DNA from: an uncultured Prevotella sp.
GTDB taxonomy: Bacteria; Bacteroidota; Bacteroidia; Bacteroidales; Bacteroidaceae
Assembly (NCBI GenBank): GCA_946405145.1
Contig: CAMJGE010000001.1
Coordinates: forward strand, 62,001-126,000
Length of the DNA: 64,000 nt
Direction of reading: 5' to 3'
The position numbers were made by a program, and so were the translations under genes. Of the stretch, positions 53,792 through 62,425 are shown piece after piece (the first letter of the stretch is position 1; each line of letters opens with the position of its first letter). The notes under the pieces are model-generated. The model saw nothing but the letters and a program-made list of their open reading frames with translations, did no database searches and was not told the DNA's origin.

Positions 53792-53874
53792 CCGCCTCCA
53801 GCCCTTTGTACAAGGGCATTTCAAGAGATTCGAGTGAAAGTAACGTCAGATTTTAAAATAAAATCCATCTGTTA

Positions 53875-53906
53875 TTTGGAATTTCACTCGCTTATTCGTA
53901 TCTTTG
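53875..53906 (+). promoter_or_regulatory. Promoter of the phosphoribosyltransferase gene
   Basis: TTTG (53875-53878), 20-bp gap, TATCTTTG (53899-53906). The -7 region reads TTATTCGTATCTTTGCA, identical to that of the acyltransferase promoter at 57923. Confidence 0.7.
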
Positions 53907-53925
53907 CACCGTTGAAATTTTGAAG

Positions 53926-54804
53926 ATGATTAATTATTTACGACTCCTGCGTCCGCTGCAATGGCTAAAGAATATCTTTGTCTTTGCTCCGATATTCTTC
54001 AGCAACAACCTGTTGAAGCCAGAATATTTTTGGCCCACGTTTATAACGTTTGCCTCTTTCTGTCTCATCTCAAGCAGCATCTACTGCTTTAACGATTTGA
54101 GAGATGTGGAGGCTGATCGTCTGCACCCCAAGAAACGTCTTCGCCCAATAGCATCTGGAAAAGTCTCTGTCAGAAGTGGTTACGTGATGATGATACTCAG
54201 TATGATTGGCGCAATGGTATTGTTGCCAATGGTTCAAAGTCCCAACACACCTTATTTATATATAATAGTGCTAGGCTATTGGCTGATGAATATCGGTTAT
54301 TGTATTCGTCTTAAGCAATATGCTATCCTAGACGTATCAATCATCGCTATCGGTTTTGTCATGCGAGTGCTGGCAGGTGGTCTGACAACGGATGTATGGA
54401 TTTCCCATTGGCTGGTGATGATGACCTTCCTAGTGACCCTCTTCCTGGCATTCACCAAGCGCAACGACGACTATCGCATCTATGAGCAGACTGGCACCAA
54501 GCCTCGTGTATCGATTACTGGCTACAACAAAACGTTTATCAATGAGGCCACTGCCATTATCGCCTCAGTAACATTGGTTTGCTACATCATGTACACCATG
54601 TCGCCAGAAGTCATCCAGCGGATGGGTACCCGTTATGTCTATCTCACCAGCGGTTGGGTGCTTGCAGGACTTCTTCGCTATCTGCAGAATATGATTGTAT
54701 TTGGTTTGAGCGGCTCCCCCACGAAGAGTCTAATCAAGGATCACTTCGTCCAGTTCTGCATCCTTGGCTGGATCGCTTCTTTCTTTGTGATTATCTATTT
54801 GTAG
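53926..54804 (+). CDS. Decaprenyl-phosphate phosphoribosyltransferase-like UbiA protein
   Basis: The 292-aa UbiA-superfamily membrane protein (start MINYLRLLRPLQWLKNIF) has the motif FNDLRDVEADRLHPKKRLRPIASG, which matches the phosphoribosyltransferases that make polyprenyl-phosphoryl-ribose, and a second motif AFTKRNDDYRIYEQTGTKPR, with about eight helices. It would transfer phosphoribose from PRPP to a polyprenyl phosphate. The partners DprE1 and DprE2, which yield the arabinose donor, are not in the window. The start at 53926 is preferred over a TTG two codons earlier. Confidence 0.8.
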   Translation: MINYLRLLRPLQWLKNIFVFAPIFFSNNLLKPEYFWPTFITFASFCLISSSIYCFNDLRDVEADRLHPKKRLRPIASGKVSVRSGYVMMILSMIGAMVLLPMVQSPNTPYLYIIVLGYWLMNIGYCIRLKQYAILDVSIIAIGFVMRVLAGGLTTDVWISHWLVMMTFLVTLFLAFTKRNDDYRIYEQTGTKPRVSITGYNKTFINEATAIIASVTLVCYIMYTMSPEVIQRMGTRYVYLTSGWVLAGLLRYLQNMIVFGLSGSPTKSLIKDHFVQFCILGWIASFFVIIYL

Positions 54805-54829
54805 TTTGTTCTACTGATGCAAACAAAAA

Positions 54830-54857
54830 ATAGTGTGAAGTTGTAACTTCACACTAT
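54830..54857. terminator. Terminator between the phosphoribosyltransferase and second LruC genes
   Basis: A perfect 13-bp stem ATAGTGTGAAGTT (54830-54842) / AACTTCACACTAT (54845-54857) is flanked by A6 on the left, so on the minus strand it is followed by a T-run. It mainly serves the LruC gene that ends at 54881. Confidence 0.85.
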
Positions 54858-54880
54858 CTTAAAAAACTCTTTAAGAATGA

Positions 54881-56737
54881 TTATTTGGTATATACCTTTC
54901 CCTTGGCAGGTTTTGTGTACCAATTAGAAGAGAGAATGTCTTTCTTTCCCCAGTTTGCGAACTCTGTATAAGCATCTTTGACGCAAACCTGTTCTAATGG
55001 ATATTTGAAATCATAAGGAATCATAATACCATGAGGTTTTTCACCTTTCTTCGCCAATTTTACCTCCAAATCTGTTGTCTTGTCATAGAGATAAGGCTGC
55101 GTAGCCTCATCCAAGAAGCTGAACGACTCACCAACCTCCTTAACAACGACAACTGGATCAACATAAGATGCACCACTTTCTGTGTTAACAAACTGGTTGG
55201 TTCCTTTATTGAAGAGTGAATGAACCTCGGCATTATCTGTGATAACACCAGCATTAATATTCTTTACATACAACTGATCTTGCGCACCGCAGGCTACGAT
55301 AGAATACTCTACATGAGTCTTGTCAAGACGCTTAGCCTTAATAACAACATCATTCAAATCGTAATCGCCCAGTTGTCTGTCTTCGAAACAGAAAGTATAA
55401 GTATTATGGTCAAACTCAAGAACGACATCAGGATCTGTTACACTTCCTTCAACCTCCATCAGGATATCATTGAAGTCGCCATCTGTTCCAGACTCCCAAC
55501 AGAGCAAAATTCTGTCTTCCATTTTAAACCATGTGGCACGTGGATCACCATTCGCCAAACCAGAACTTTTAAAGTTAAACCCTTTATCTGTATTAATCTT
55601 GGTGTTCAATCTTCCATCAAAATAAAGTTCACCTTTCTTCACTCCATTTTCTGCATCAGTTTTGGCTCGAACCATAAAGCCAATCTTATAACCTGCAGGG
55701 AATATAAAGGTACCTTTCTGTCCTTCCTGGGGAGCGCCATCGCCAAAATAGAGACAGGCATAGCCAGCAGTCTTAGCGAGCACATCATCCTTATCGCCAA
55801 CAAAATGATCACCTAAAGGAATCAGCTTATACTTAGGCAGGTTCTGCAGGAAAGCCACCTTATTACTAGCACTCTCCAAATCTGCTGGTTTGAAATAATA
55901 ATAGTACAAATCAGAGTTAATAACCTCCTTATAACCGCCATCATTCTTATAGATAGGACAAACCACGATAGGCTGATTTTCACCAGTAGTCATACGATAG
56001 GCATTATCATCTGAATAACCACTTGCTCTCACCTTCGTAATATTCTTATGACTTCTGCCATTGGGGAAATATGAGAAAAGCAAATCTCTCAAACGGTTGG
56101 CATAGGCTTCTGAATAAGCTGGCGCGTCTATCCTTAAGCCTGCATAGTCATTAAACGAATATAACTTCTCATCAGAAACACCACTAACCAGATATCCAGT
56201 ACGTTGTGCTGCATAAGATGATTCTATGGAGGCTATTGAAAATTCGCCAGAAGGAAACTCAAATACATCCGTTGAACCTCTAGTCATAGCAGGTTGAGTG
56301 AACGATACAGAACTACCTTCTATCTTCTCATACTTACATCCAGAATCTGTGTAGAATGCAGCATAGAGAGCCTCTACCTTTGAAGGAGTATCATAATTGA
56401 TGGTAAGAGAAGACTGATTATTGGTCTCAACCTCATTCAAAACAGTCATGGAATTGAATGATTCACCATTTTCATCAGTCTGACTAACCATTGCCATAAT
56501 AGCAACACTCTTAACCGAAGAGGTAACATTTACCTTGACGGTTCCTTTGGTCGTTGAAATCCAATCCTGGTCTGAAGGAATGGTGAAACCTAGTACTCTT
56601 TCTGCATGTTGCTTAGGGTCTTCAACAGTTGAAGGAGATGGGGTTGGAGTTGGCTCTGGTTCATAATAGTCAACACTTTTACTACAGCTTGCAAGTAACA
56701 GCAAGCCTAGCATTGCGGATACTTTTAACTTTTTCAT
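54881..56737 (-). CDS. LruC-domain lipoprotein (618 aa)
   Basis: The protein begins with a lipoprotein signal (MKKLKVSAMLGLLLLASC) followed by a Pro/Thr-rich spacer (EPEPTPTPSPST). An acidic GTDGDFNDILMEVEG (DUF4114-like) motif precedes a C-terminal LruC-domain signature FEDRQLGDYDLNDVVIKAKRLDKTHVEY. It shares its plan, but not close sequence, with the 709-aa protein at 49917. The two genes flank the VapE and phosphoribosyltransferase genes. Function is unknown; an exposed cell-surface location is likely. Confidence 0.82.
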   Translation of the reverse strand: MKKLKVSAMLGLLLLASCSKSVDYYEPEPTPTPSPSTVEDPKQHAERVLGFTIPSDQDWISTTKGTVKVNVTSSVKSVAIMAMVSQTDENGESFNSMTVLNEVETNNQSSLTINYDTPSKVEALYAAFYTDSGCKYEKIEGSSVSFTQPAMTRGSTDVFEFPSGEFSIASIESSYAAQRTGYLVSGVSDEKLYSFNDYAGLRIDAPAYSEAYANRLRDLLFSYFPNGRSHKNITKVRASGYSDDNAYRMTTGENQPIVVCPIYKNDGGYKEVINSDLYYYYFKPADLESASNKVAFLQNLPKYKLIPLGDHFVGDKDDVLAKTAGYACLYFGDGAPQEGQKGTFIFPAGYKIGFMVRAKTDAENGVKKGELYFDGRLNTKINTDKGFNFKSSGLANGDPRATWFKMEDRILLCWESGTDGDFNDILMEVEGSVTDPDVVLEFDHNTYTFCFEDRQLGDYDLNDVVIKAKRLDKTHVEYSIVACGAQDQLYVKNINAGVITDNAEVHSLFNKGTNQFVNTESGASYVDPVVVVKEVGESFSFLDEATQPYLYDKTTDLEVKLAKKGEKPHGIMIPYDFKYPLEQVCVKDAYTEFANWGKKDILSSNWYTKPAKGKVYTK

Positions 56738-56771
56738 AAAAATATATTTTAAAAATTTGTTTTATTGTCGG

Positions 56772-56779
56772 CAAATATA
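56772..56779 (-). promoter_or_regulatory. -7 promoter box of the second LruC-domain gene
   Basis: TATATTTG on the minus strand with TTG 17 bp upstream (56799-56797). Confidence 0.6.
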
Positions 56780-56846
56780 CGAAGAAATCTCCCAAACAAG
56801 AAGAAAAGTACTACAAATCGGCAGAAATTAACATTAATTACACAAA

Positions 56847-57866
56847 TTAAGCACGATATTTATCATATTTGACTCCAAAGAGATAATGCCCGAGGAAGGG
56901 ATTGAGTCGGATTAGATAGCTGACTAACAAACAAAGGCCTGTAACAACAAGAGCAGATGTCATAGCAACCAAAAAATCCAACATGCGGTTATTATAAGCC
57001 TGAAGTTGATCGCTATATAGGATAAGGATTTTAGGTAGTAAGAAATAGTGGAGAAGATACACATCTAAAGTTCGCGTGCCTATATATTGCAAACCACGCC
57101 CCAACCATCTGTCTTTTGAAAGATATCTGGCCAATATACGAAAAGTGGTAAACACAATCGTCAATCCCAAGAGGCCGCCAATAGCGAAAATCAGATATTC
57201 ACTAAAAGCATTGTCTGAATGTGGCAATAAAACAATAGTTGTAAATCCCAAAAGGAGTGAAATAATAACCCACAGTTTATTAGTCCAGCGGACGAAAACT
57301 TCAAAGTGGCGTTTCACCCAGGTTCCTGCATAGAAAAAAAGGAAATAACGCCAGGTCATGAAACTCAGAAAACCAAGTATATCTGTCAACAAACCCAGGT
57401 TATTAAAAAAGCGATTGTAATAGACATCGTATCCGAAAGCTGCAGCAGAGATGATAAGTGCAAACACCCCACCCCACTTCTTTAGATATTTCTCAGAAAA
57501 GATGGTCAGCAAGAAGAATTCAAAAAGGGCAAAGGTAAACCAATAACCTCCCTTTGTGGCACCAAGTCGAGAGAAAAAAACTGGTGGAGGTGCCAACAAC
57601 AATAGGAAAATAAAGGTAGGTACAATCTGTACCATAAATTTGTGACGAACAGTGGTTTTGACGGATATGTTATTCCATTCACGATCCGTATTTTCAAACA
57701 GCCAGCCACTAATAAAAAAGAAACATGGAAGACGGAACAGAAAAAAAATATCATTCCCCCCCATCCACATATCCCCCAGACAAAGGCTGCAGACATGTGA
57801 ATAGACAACGAGAATCATGGTAAATCCTCGCATCGCATCTATATATTCTATTCTCTGCTTCGCCAT
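56847..57866 (-). CDS. Acyltransferase family 3 membrane protein
   Basis: The 339-aa protein has about ten membrane helices and the family's N-terminal signature RIEYIDAMRGFTMILVVYSHV, in which Asp-Ala-x-Arg-Gly and a His in the first helix are typical of acetyl-CoA-using O-acyltransferases of surface glycans (WecH/OafA group). The later RLPCFFFISGWLF is also characteristic. The substrate is probably a surface polysaccharide. It is divergent from a second acyltransferase gene. Confidence 0.88.
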   Translation of the reverse strand: MAKQRIEYIDAMRGFTMILVVYSHVCSLCLGDMWMGGNDIFFLFRLPCFFFISGWLFENTDREWNNISVKTTVRHKFMVQIVPTFIFLLLLAPPPVFFSRLGATKGGYWFTFALFEFFLLTIFSEKYLKKWGGVFALIISAAAFGYDVYYNRFFNNLGLLTDILGFLSFMTWRYFLFFYAGTWVKRHFEVFVRWTNKLWVIISLLLGFTTIVLLPHSDNAFSEYLIFAIGGLLGLTIVFTTFRILARYLSKDRWLGRGLQYIGTRTLDVYLLHYFLLPKILILYSDQLQAYNNRMLDFLVAMTSALVVTGLCLLVSYLIRLNPFLGHYLFGVKYDKYRA

Positions 57867-57874
57867 TACGAATG

Positions 57875-57882
57875 CAAAGGTA
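57875..57882 (-). promoter_or_regulatory. -7 promoter box of the minus-strand acyltransferase
   Basis: TACCTTTG on the minus strand, eight bases before the ATG at 57866, predicting a very short leader. Confidence 0.65.
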
Positions 57883-57904
57883 CAAGATTTTTCACAAAAT
57901 CTTG
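57883..57904. repeat. Inverted repeat between divergent acyltransferase promoters
   Basis: CAAGATTTT (57883-57891) and AAAATCTTG (57896-57904) form a perfect 9-bp inverted repeat with a 4-bp centre, just upstream of the minus-strand -7 box. It could be an operator. Confidence 0.6.
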
Positions 57905-57922
57905 GATAATTTGGAGGAATAA

Positions 57923-57954
57923 TTTGGATTATTGCTCACTTATTCGTATCTTTG
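57923..57954 (+). promoter_or_regulatory. Promoter of the plus-strand acyltransferase
   Basis: TTTG (57923-57926), 20-bp gap, TATCTTTG (57947-57954). The ATG at 57959 lies four bases after the box, so transcription would start at or beside the start codon: a leaderless message. Confidence 0.7.
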
Positions 57955-57958
57955 CAGT

Positions 57959-58978
57959 ATGAAAGAGAGAATCATTTGGATTGATTGGGCTAAGGCATTA
58001 GCGGTTTGCTGTGTGGTATTCTGCCATCTGCCGCAATCGCAGGATTGGTTCTATTATCGATTCCTACAAGCCAATCTTATTACCATCTTCTTTTTTATTT
58101 CTGGCTATCTGAAGAAAGATCATGGTAGTGACAAGGCGAACTGGCAGAAATACTGGTATAGCCTCATCCTACCCTACCTCTTTTATAATGCTATTGTCTA
58201 TCCTTATTGGCTGGTTAAGATCTATATGCTTAATGGCTGTATGCCAGACCTCTTCCAAGCCATGCGCCCTATCTGGGGAGCACTACTATTCGAGCATAAA
58301 AATTCTTTCTGCGAACCGCTAAATGGGCCATTATGGTATCTACCTGCCATTCTCTTTATGCATATCACCATCGACTTATGCAGGAAGACTCGCTATCTGC
58401 ATCAGATCATGATCTCGCTATGTATCATATCCGTTATTCTATATACAGCTAATAAATACTACTTTTTTGCACCTAATCTGACCCCTATGGGCATCTTTAG
58501 GCGACTACCTTATTATTATTTAGGTTATGTATTCGGGCAAAAACTATTATTCAGAGATATCAAGATAAGTCGTGATTTGATTGGGTTTATGACCTGTCTA
58601 TGCCTTAGTATTCTATTCTTCCATTGGCATCTTCAAGCTTTCAGAGCTGGTCAGCACATCCTACACATTGCCCTTTTCTATCCATCAAACATCGGATTTC
58701 TCTTTGGCATACTTTATGGTTGCAAGTTGCTGTGCCACTATAAGCCGCAAGTAACTATAAATCTTTCAATTGGTACCCTAGTGATTATCGGACTTCACAT
58801 CGTTGTCATTACAGCTATTAATTATATGCTTGAATATATCCAAAACAATAATGGAACCATTTGTTATAACTGGTATGAAGCACTGACTGTCACCATTGCT
58901 ATTGTTGGCATTCTCTATCCAATCATCCTCTGGACGAAGAACCATTCTCCCATTCTAATTGGAAGAAAAAGCAAATAA
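57959..58978 (+). CDS. Acyltransferase family 3 membrane protein, second copy
   Basis: The 339-aa protein begins MKERIIWIDWAKALAVCCVVFCHLPQSQ and shows IDWAK-x-x-x-V plus the helix-1 His, then FFISGYLKK and about ten helices, like the divergent gene. It is more distant from it than recent duplicates would be. A likely role is O-acetylation of a surface glycan. The start is placed at 57959; earlier in-frame codons lie across the promoter. Confidence 0.87.
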   Translation: MKERIIWIDWAKALAVCCVVFCHLPQSQDWFYYRFLQANLITIFFFISGYLKKDHGSDKANWQKYWYSLILPYLFYNAIVYPYWLVKIYMLNGCMPDLFQAMRPIWGALLFEHKNSFCEPLNGPLWYLPAILFMHITIDLCRKTRYLHQIMISLCIISVILYTANKYYFFAPNLTPMGIFRRLPYYYLGYVFGQKLLFRDIKISRDLIGFMTCLCLSILFFHWHLQAFRAGQHILHIALFYPSNIGFLFGILYGCKLLCHYKPQVTINLSIGTLVIIGLHIVVITAINYMLEYIQNNNGTICYNWYEALTVTIAIVGILYPIILWTKNHSPILIGRKSK

Positions 58979-58980
58979 AA

Positions 58981-59012
58981 TTTGGATATACCATTCTTTT
59001 TTCATACTTTTG
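58981..59012 (+). promoter_or_regulatory. Promoter of the deacetylase-ACP-MBOAT operon
   Basis: TTTG (58981-58984), 20-bp gap, TACTTTTG (59005-59012). The GTG start at 59017 lies four bases downstream, so a leaderless transcript is predicted. It is the same geometry as at 57923. Confidence 0.65.
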
Positions 59013-59016
59013 CACT

Positions 59017-59778
59017 GTGATAACAATAAAAAAGAAAATAATATTTTTGCTGATAGTCTTTGGAATTGCCTCCATATTCATATTGCCTATCTGTATTAGT
59101 AAATCAATAGTCATTGGTGACTGGACTAAACAAACAGTATATCTATGGATTCTCAATAGTTGGCATATACAGGCAAAGGATGCGAATCCAGAGCTATTAC
59201 TCATAGACGATGACTGTGGAAATGGTATATTTTGTATTAAACAACTTTGTGATGAACTACAATTGAAAGCAACATTTGCCATTGTGCCAAATCTTATGGA
59301 CGAGAAAATTGTAGATTCTTTAAAATGTTGGCAGAGGCATGGATATGGAATTGCTTTACATGGATATAATCATGATGACTGGCGGAATTGGACATACAAA
59401 AAAGTTGTTACGGACATAGAAAAAAGTGAGAAGTGGTTACAAAAGAATCAATTTGATATGAGGAATATCAATTATATTGTTTCACCACATGGGGCTAACA
59501 ACAGGGCCATCAGAAATGCCATTAAAGATAAAGGCTATCAAATGGTGACAGGGGCAAATCTTTTGAATCCTGACACAATGGTTTTTCAGTTAGGAAGGCT
59601 GATGATTACAAAGAATACGGATTTAGAAGGGACAAGAGGGTGGCTTGAAAAAGCGAAAGAAAGGAAGTTGTTTGTCATAATAGGAACACATTCCTCGATA
59701 TCAGATGAATTCTCTATAGATAAAACTAAAGCTGTGCTACAAATGGCGATGAAGATGGGATTTAAAGTTCAACATTAA
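59017..59778 (+). CDS. Membrane-anchored polysaccharide deacetylase-like protein
   Basis: The 253-aa protein starts with GTG and has one N-terminal membrane helix (residues ~6-27), so the catalytic domain is outside the cytoplasm. The NodB-fold motifs appear as LLIDDDCGNG (motif 1, metal Asp), ALHGYNHDDW (motif 2, two His), and YIVSPHGANN (motif 3). A later IGTHSSI may supply the last His. It is probably a metal-dependent glycan deacetylase or related hydrolase. It leads the plus-strand set with ACP, MBOAT and SGNH genes. Confidence 0.75.
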   Translation: MITIKKKIIFLLIVFGIASIFILPICISKSIVIGDWTKQTVYLWILNSWHIQAKDANPELLLIDDDCGNGIFCIKQLCDELQLKATFAIVPNLMDEKIVDSLKCWQRHGYGIALHGYNHDDWRNWTYKKVVTDIEKSEKWLQKNQFDMRNINYIVSPHGANNRAIRNAIKDKGYQMVTGANLLNPDTMVFQLGRLMITKNTDLEGTRGWLEKAKERKLFVIIGTHSSISDEFSIDKTKAVLQMAMKMGFKVQH

Positions 59779-59790
59779 TATATATTTTAT

Positions 59791-60030
59791 ATGGAAAGGA
59801 ATGATATTTTAAAGCGCGTTGAAGAAATCTTCCGTGAAGAGTTGGAGCAGGAGAATCTTGTGTTGACTGACGATACAACAGCAGAAGATGTAGAAGGTTG
59901 GGATTCACTCAGTCATATTCAATTAGTGGCTGCAATGGAAGAATCTTTCGGTATTGAATTCAAATCACGCGAAATCCTATCATGGGATAATGTGGGGGAT
60001 TTGATTGATTGCATTCAAAAGAAAGTCTAA
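59791..60030 (+). CDS. Acyl carrier protein
   Basis: The 79-aa acidic protein has the phosphopantetheine attachment motif EGWDSLSHIQ with Ser39. It is not a typical fatty acid AcpP (which has a DSL motif with a different surrounding sequence) and it sits 6 bases before an MBOAT gene, so it is a dedicated carrier. Dedicated ACPs hold an acyl group as a thioester for transfer, as DltC does with D-alanine. Confidence 0.92.
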   Translation: MERNDILKRVEEIFREELEQENLVLTDDTTAEDVEGWDSLSHIQLVAAMEESFGIEFKSREILSWDNVGDLIDCIQKKV

Positions 60031-60036
60031 GTCTTT

Positions 60037-61494
60037 ATGGTTGTCAACTCCCTAACCTTTTTGTGGTTCTTTCTTGTTGTTATAGTCATATACTATTTAT
60101 GCCAACAAAAGAAAGAGCTACAAAATATGTTTTTGCTGCTAAGCTCATATTGGTTTTATTCTCAGGTAGATATTAAGATGACACTTCTACTTGTCATCTT
60201 AACATTTGTCTTCTGGTTTCTTGGTAAGGGAGTTGCCTACTATTTAGACAAGGAGGATGAAAAAAGAGCAGCCATTGTTACAAATATTGGAGTTATTGTT
60301 GGTATTGGAGCACTTTTCTATTTCAAATATCTCAATTTCTTTGCAGAATCTATAACATCATTTGCCTCTTTATTTAACATCCATTTGAGCTGGACGGCAA
60401 TACACCTTGTGGTTCCCATTGGTCTCAGTTTCTTTACGTTTAAACTGATGAGTTATGTACTGGATATCTATAACGGAAAGATTCAACCAGAAAAAAACGC
60501 CATTAGTTTTGCAAATTACATTTCATTCTTCCCAACAATTCTTTCCGGCCCAATAGATCGTCCCAAGCCATTTCTGAAACAAGTTAATCTAGTCAGATTA
60601 TTTAATCCTGATAACTTTTTAATAGGATTTAGAAGAGTCTTATGGGGTATGTTCCTTAAAATGTGTATAGCAGACCGCTTGGACATCTACGTTAGTGCTA
60701 TTTGGAATAATTACGAACACCACTCTGCTATATCTATCATATTTGCCTCCCTACTCTATCCATTCCAGATGTATGCAGATTTTGCTGGTTATAGCGAAAT
60801 GGCCATCGGAGTTGCACTGATTCTGGGATTCAAAGTTGCAGAAAACTTCAAACGTCCTTTCTTTGTAACAGATATTGCAGGCTATTGGAGTCGTTGGCAT
60901 ATGTCGCTGACCAGTTGGTTGACAGATTATGTATTCCTACCACTAAATATTAAGTTTAGAAAACTCGGTGTAAACGGAACTATCATAGCTATCATGCTTA
61001 ACATGACATTTATAGGCATGTGGCATGGAGCAAACTGGACATTTCTTCTTTTTGGCCTATATCATGGGCTTTGGTATATACCACTGATGGTTAGTGGCCA
61101 ATTCTTTAAAAAGAGGAATATAGAAGTTAATGCAAAAGGATGGCCAAAGATGCCATATATATTCAAAATGGTAAGCATCTATTTTATAGTAACCTTCGGA
61201 TTGATGCTTTTTCATTCTGCGGATATGACTGAGTTCTTCCACGTCTGTAGAACCATTTTCTCCAACTGGAATGGAGGATTGTTTACAGATATGTCTACGA
61301 TGGTTAATGCTGCCATCTGTTCTATAGTCCTTATCTATGTGGACATTCAAGAGGAGTGGTTCCCAAAGAAAAAGATATATCTTCCAACATGGGCAGAACG
61401 CTGGCGATGGGAGCTGACCGTCACAATAGAAATCATCTGTATCCTGCTATTTGGCGTATTTGACAATAACCAGTTTATCTATTTCCAATTCTAA
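60037..61494 (+). CDS. MBOAT family O-acyltransferase
   Basis: The 485-aa protein has about 11 membrane helices and the MBOAT signature WSRWHMSLTSWLTDYVFLPL, followed by the catalytic His in MTFIGMWHGANWTFLLFGLYHG. DltB and AlgI are relatives that pass acyl groups across the membrane onto cell-wall or exopolysaccharide acceptors. With the adjacent ACP and SGNH-like protein it forms a DltB-DltC-DltD-like set. There is no DltA-type ligase in the visible region; an FkbH-like protein nearby could load the carrier instead. Confidence 0.92.
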   Translation: MVVNSLTFLWFFLVVIVIYYLCQQKKELQNMFLLLSSYWFYSQVDIKMTLLLVILTFVFWFLGKGVAYYLDKEDEKRAAIVTNIGVIVGIGALFYFKYLNFFAESITSFASLFNIHLSWTAIHLVVPIGLSFFTFKLMSYVLDIYNGKIQPEKNAISFANYISFFPTILSGPIDRPKPFLKQVNLVRLFNPDNFLIGFRRVLWGMFLKMCIADRLDIYVSAIWNNYEHHSAISIIFASLLYPFQMYADFAGYSEMAIGVALILGFKVAENFKRPFFVTDIAGYWSRWHMSLTSWLTDYVFLPLNIKFRKLGVNGTIIAIMLNMTFIGMWHGANWTFLLFGLYHGLWYIPLMVSGQFFKKRNIEVNAKGWPKMPYIFKMVSIYFIVTFGLMLFHSADMTEFFHVCRTIFSNWNGGLFTDMSTMVNAAICSIVLIYVDIQEEWFPKKKIYLPTWAERWRWELTVTIEIICILLFGVFDNNQFIYFQF

Positions 61495-61495
61495 G

Positions 61496-62425
61496 ATGAA
61501 GAAGCTATTTTTGCATATTGTTATTATACTTTGCCTATTCCTTGTGATTGACAGAAGTCTGGGGTTGGGGCTTAGATATCTCTATAGAATTTCAAATGCC
61601 ACAGATGAATACAAAATCAGCTATTCAAATGAGAGCACCAGAGATTCCCTATTATTTATGGGCAGTTCTAGATGCCTTCATCATTATGTACCTTCGATTT
61701 TTGAGAAAGAATTAGGTATAACTTGTTATAATGCAGCCGACTGGGGTATTAAGAATATCTTTTATCACTATGGCTTGTTAGGTAATATTCTATCAAGATA
61801 CACCCCAAAAGTTATTCTGTTAGAAATCCACCCTTGCGATTTCAGAGACACACCATTTTCAGGAAAGGAAAGAGCAGGATCCTTGGCACCGTATTGTGGG
61901 ATGAGCGATGCATGTGATGAGATGCTGAAGCTATCTGGTAATTATTTGGCATATCAACTTTCCTGGGTATATAGATATACAGGGAATCTTCCGAATCTTA
62001 TCACTGGGAAACTAGGATCTATGGACAGAAGTCTAAAAGGATGGAAGCCCCTTGATGGTGTTTTAGACACAACAGGCGTAGAATCAGAAGAATACCCATT
62101 CCCAGTAGATCAGGAACGTGTAACCTTATTGGAAAGGTTCATCAAAGACTGTCAGCAAAAGAATATTCAGCTTTTAATGATTGTATCACCTATGTATGTC
62201 TGTTCAAAGGAAGACGTTTTCAAAATTCCTAGAGAATTAGCAGCAAAGTACGATATCCCATTCATTGATCACTATAGAGATACTACGTTCGTAGGACATG
62301 CAAAATTTTACTATGATTTTGGACATCTCAACAGAAAAGGTTCAGAAATCTACTCTGAGATAATCAGCAAAGAATTAAAAAAGAAAATTTCTACTCACCT
62401 TGAATTTGCTCAACCATCTCAATAA
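61496..62425 (+). CDS. SGNH/DltD-like membrane-anchored protein
   Basis: From the ATG at 61496, one base after the MBOAT stop, the 309-aa product has an N-terminal anchor (LFLHIVIILCLFLVIDRSLG). The SGNH-type nucleophile block appears as LLFMGSSRCLHHYVPS and the C-terminal catalytic Asp/His block as YYDFGHLNRKGSEIYS. These fit the DltD/AlgX/AlgJ-like esterase-transferase group that completes MBOAT-dependent acylation outside the cell. The family assignment rests on motifs only. Confidence 0.75.
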   Translation: MKKLFLHIVIILCLFLVIDRSLGLGLRYLYRISNATDEYKISYSNESTRDSLLFMGSSRCLHHYVPSIFEKELGITCYNAADWGIKNIFYHYGLLGNILSRYTPKVILLEIHPCDFRDTPFSGKERAGSLAPYCGMSDACDEMLKLSGNYLAYQLSWVYRYTGNLPNLITGKLGSMDRSLKGWKPLDGVLDTTGVESEEYPFPVDQERVTLLERFIKDCQQKNIQLLMIVSPMYVCSKEDVFKIPRELAAKYDIPFIDHYRDTTFVGHAKFYYDFGHLNRKGSEIYSEIISKELKKKISTHLEFAQPSQ

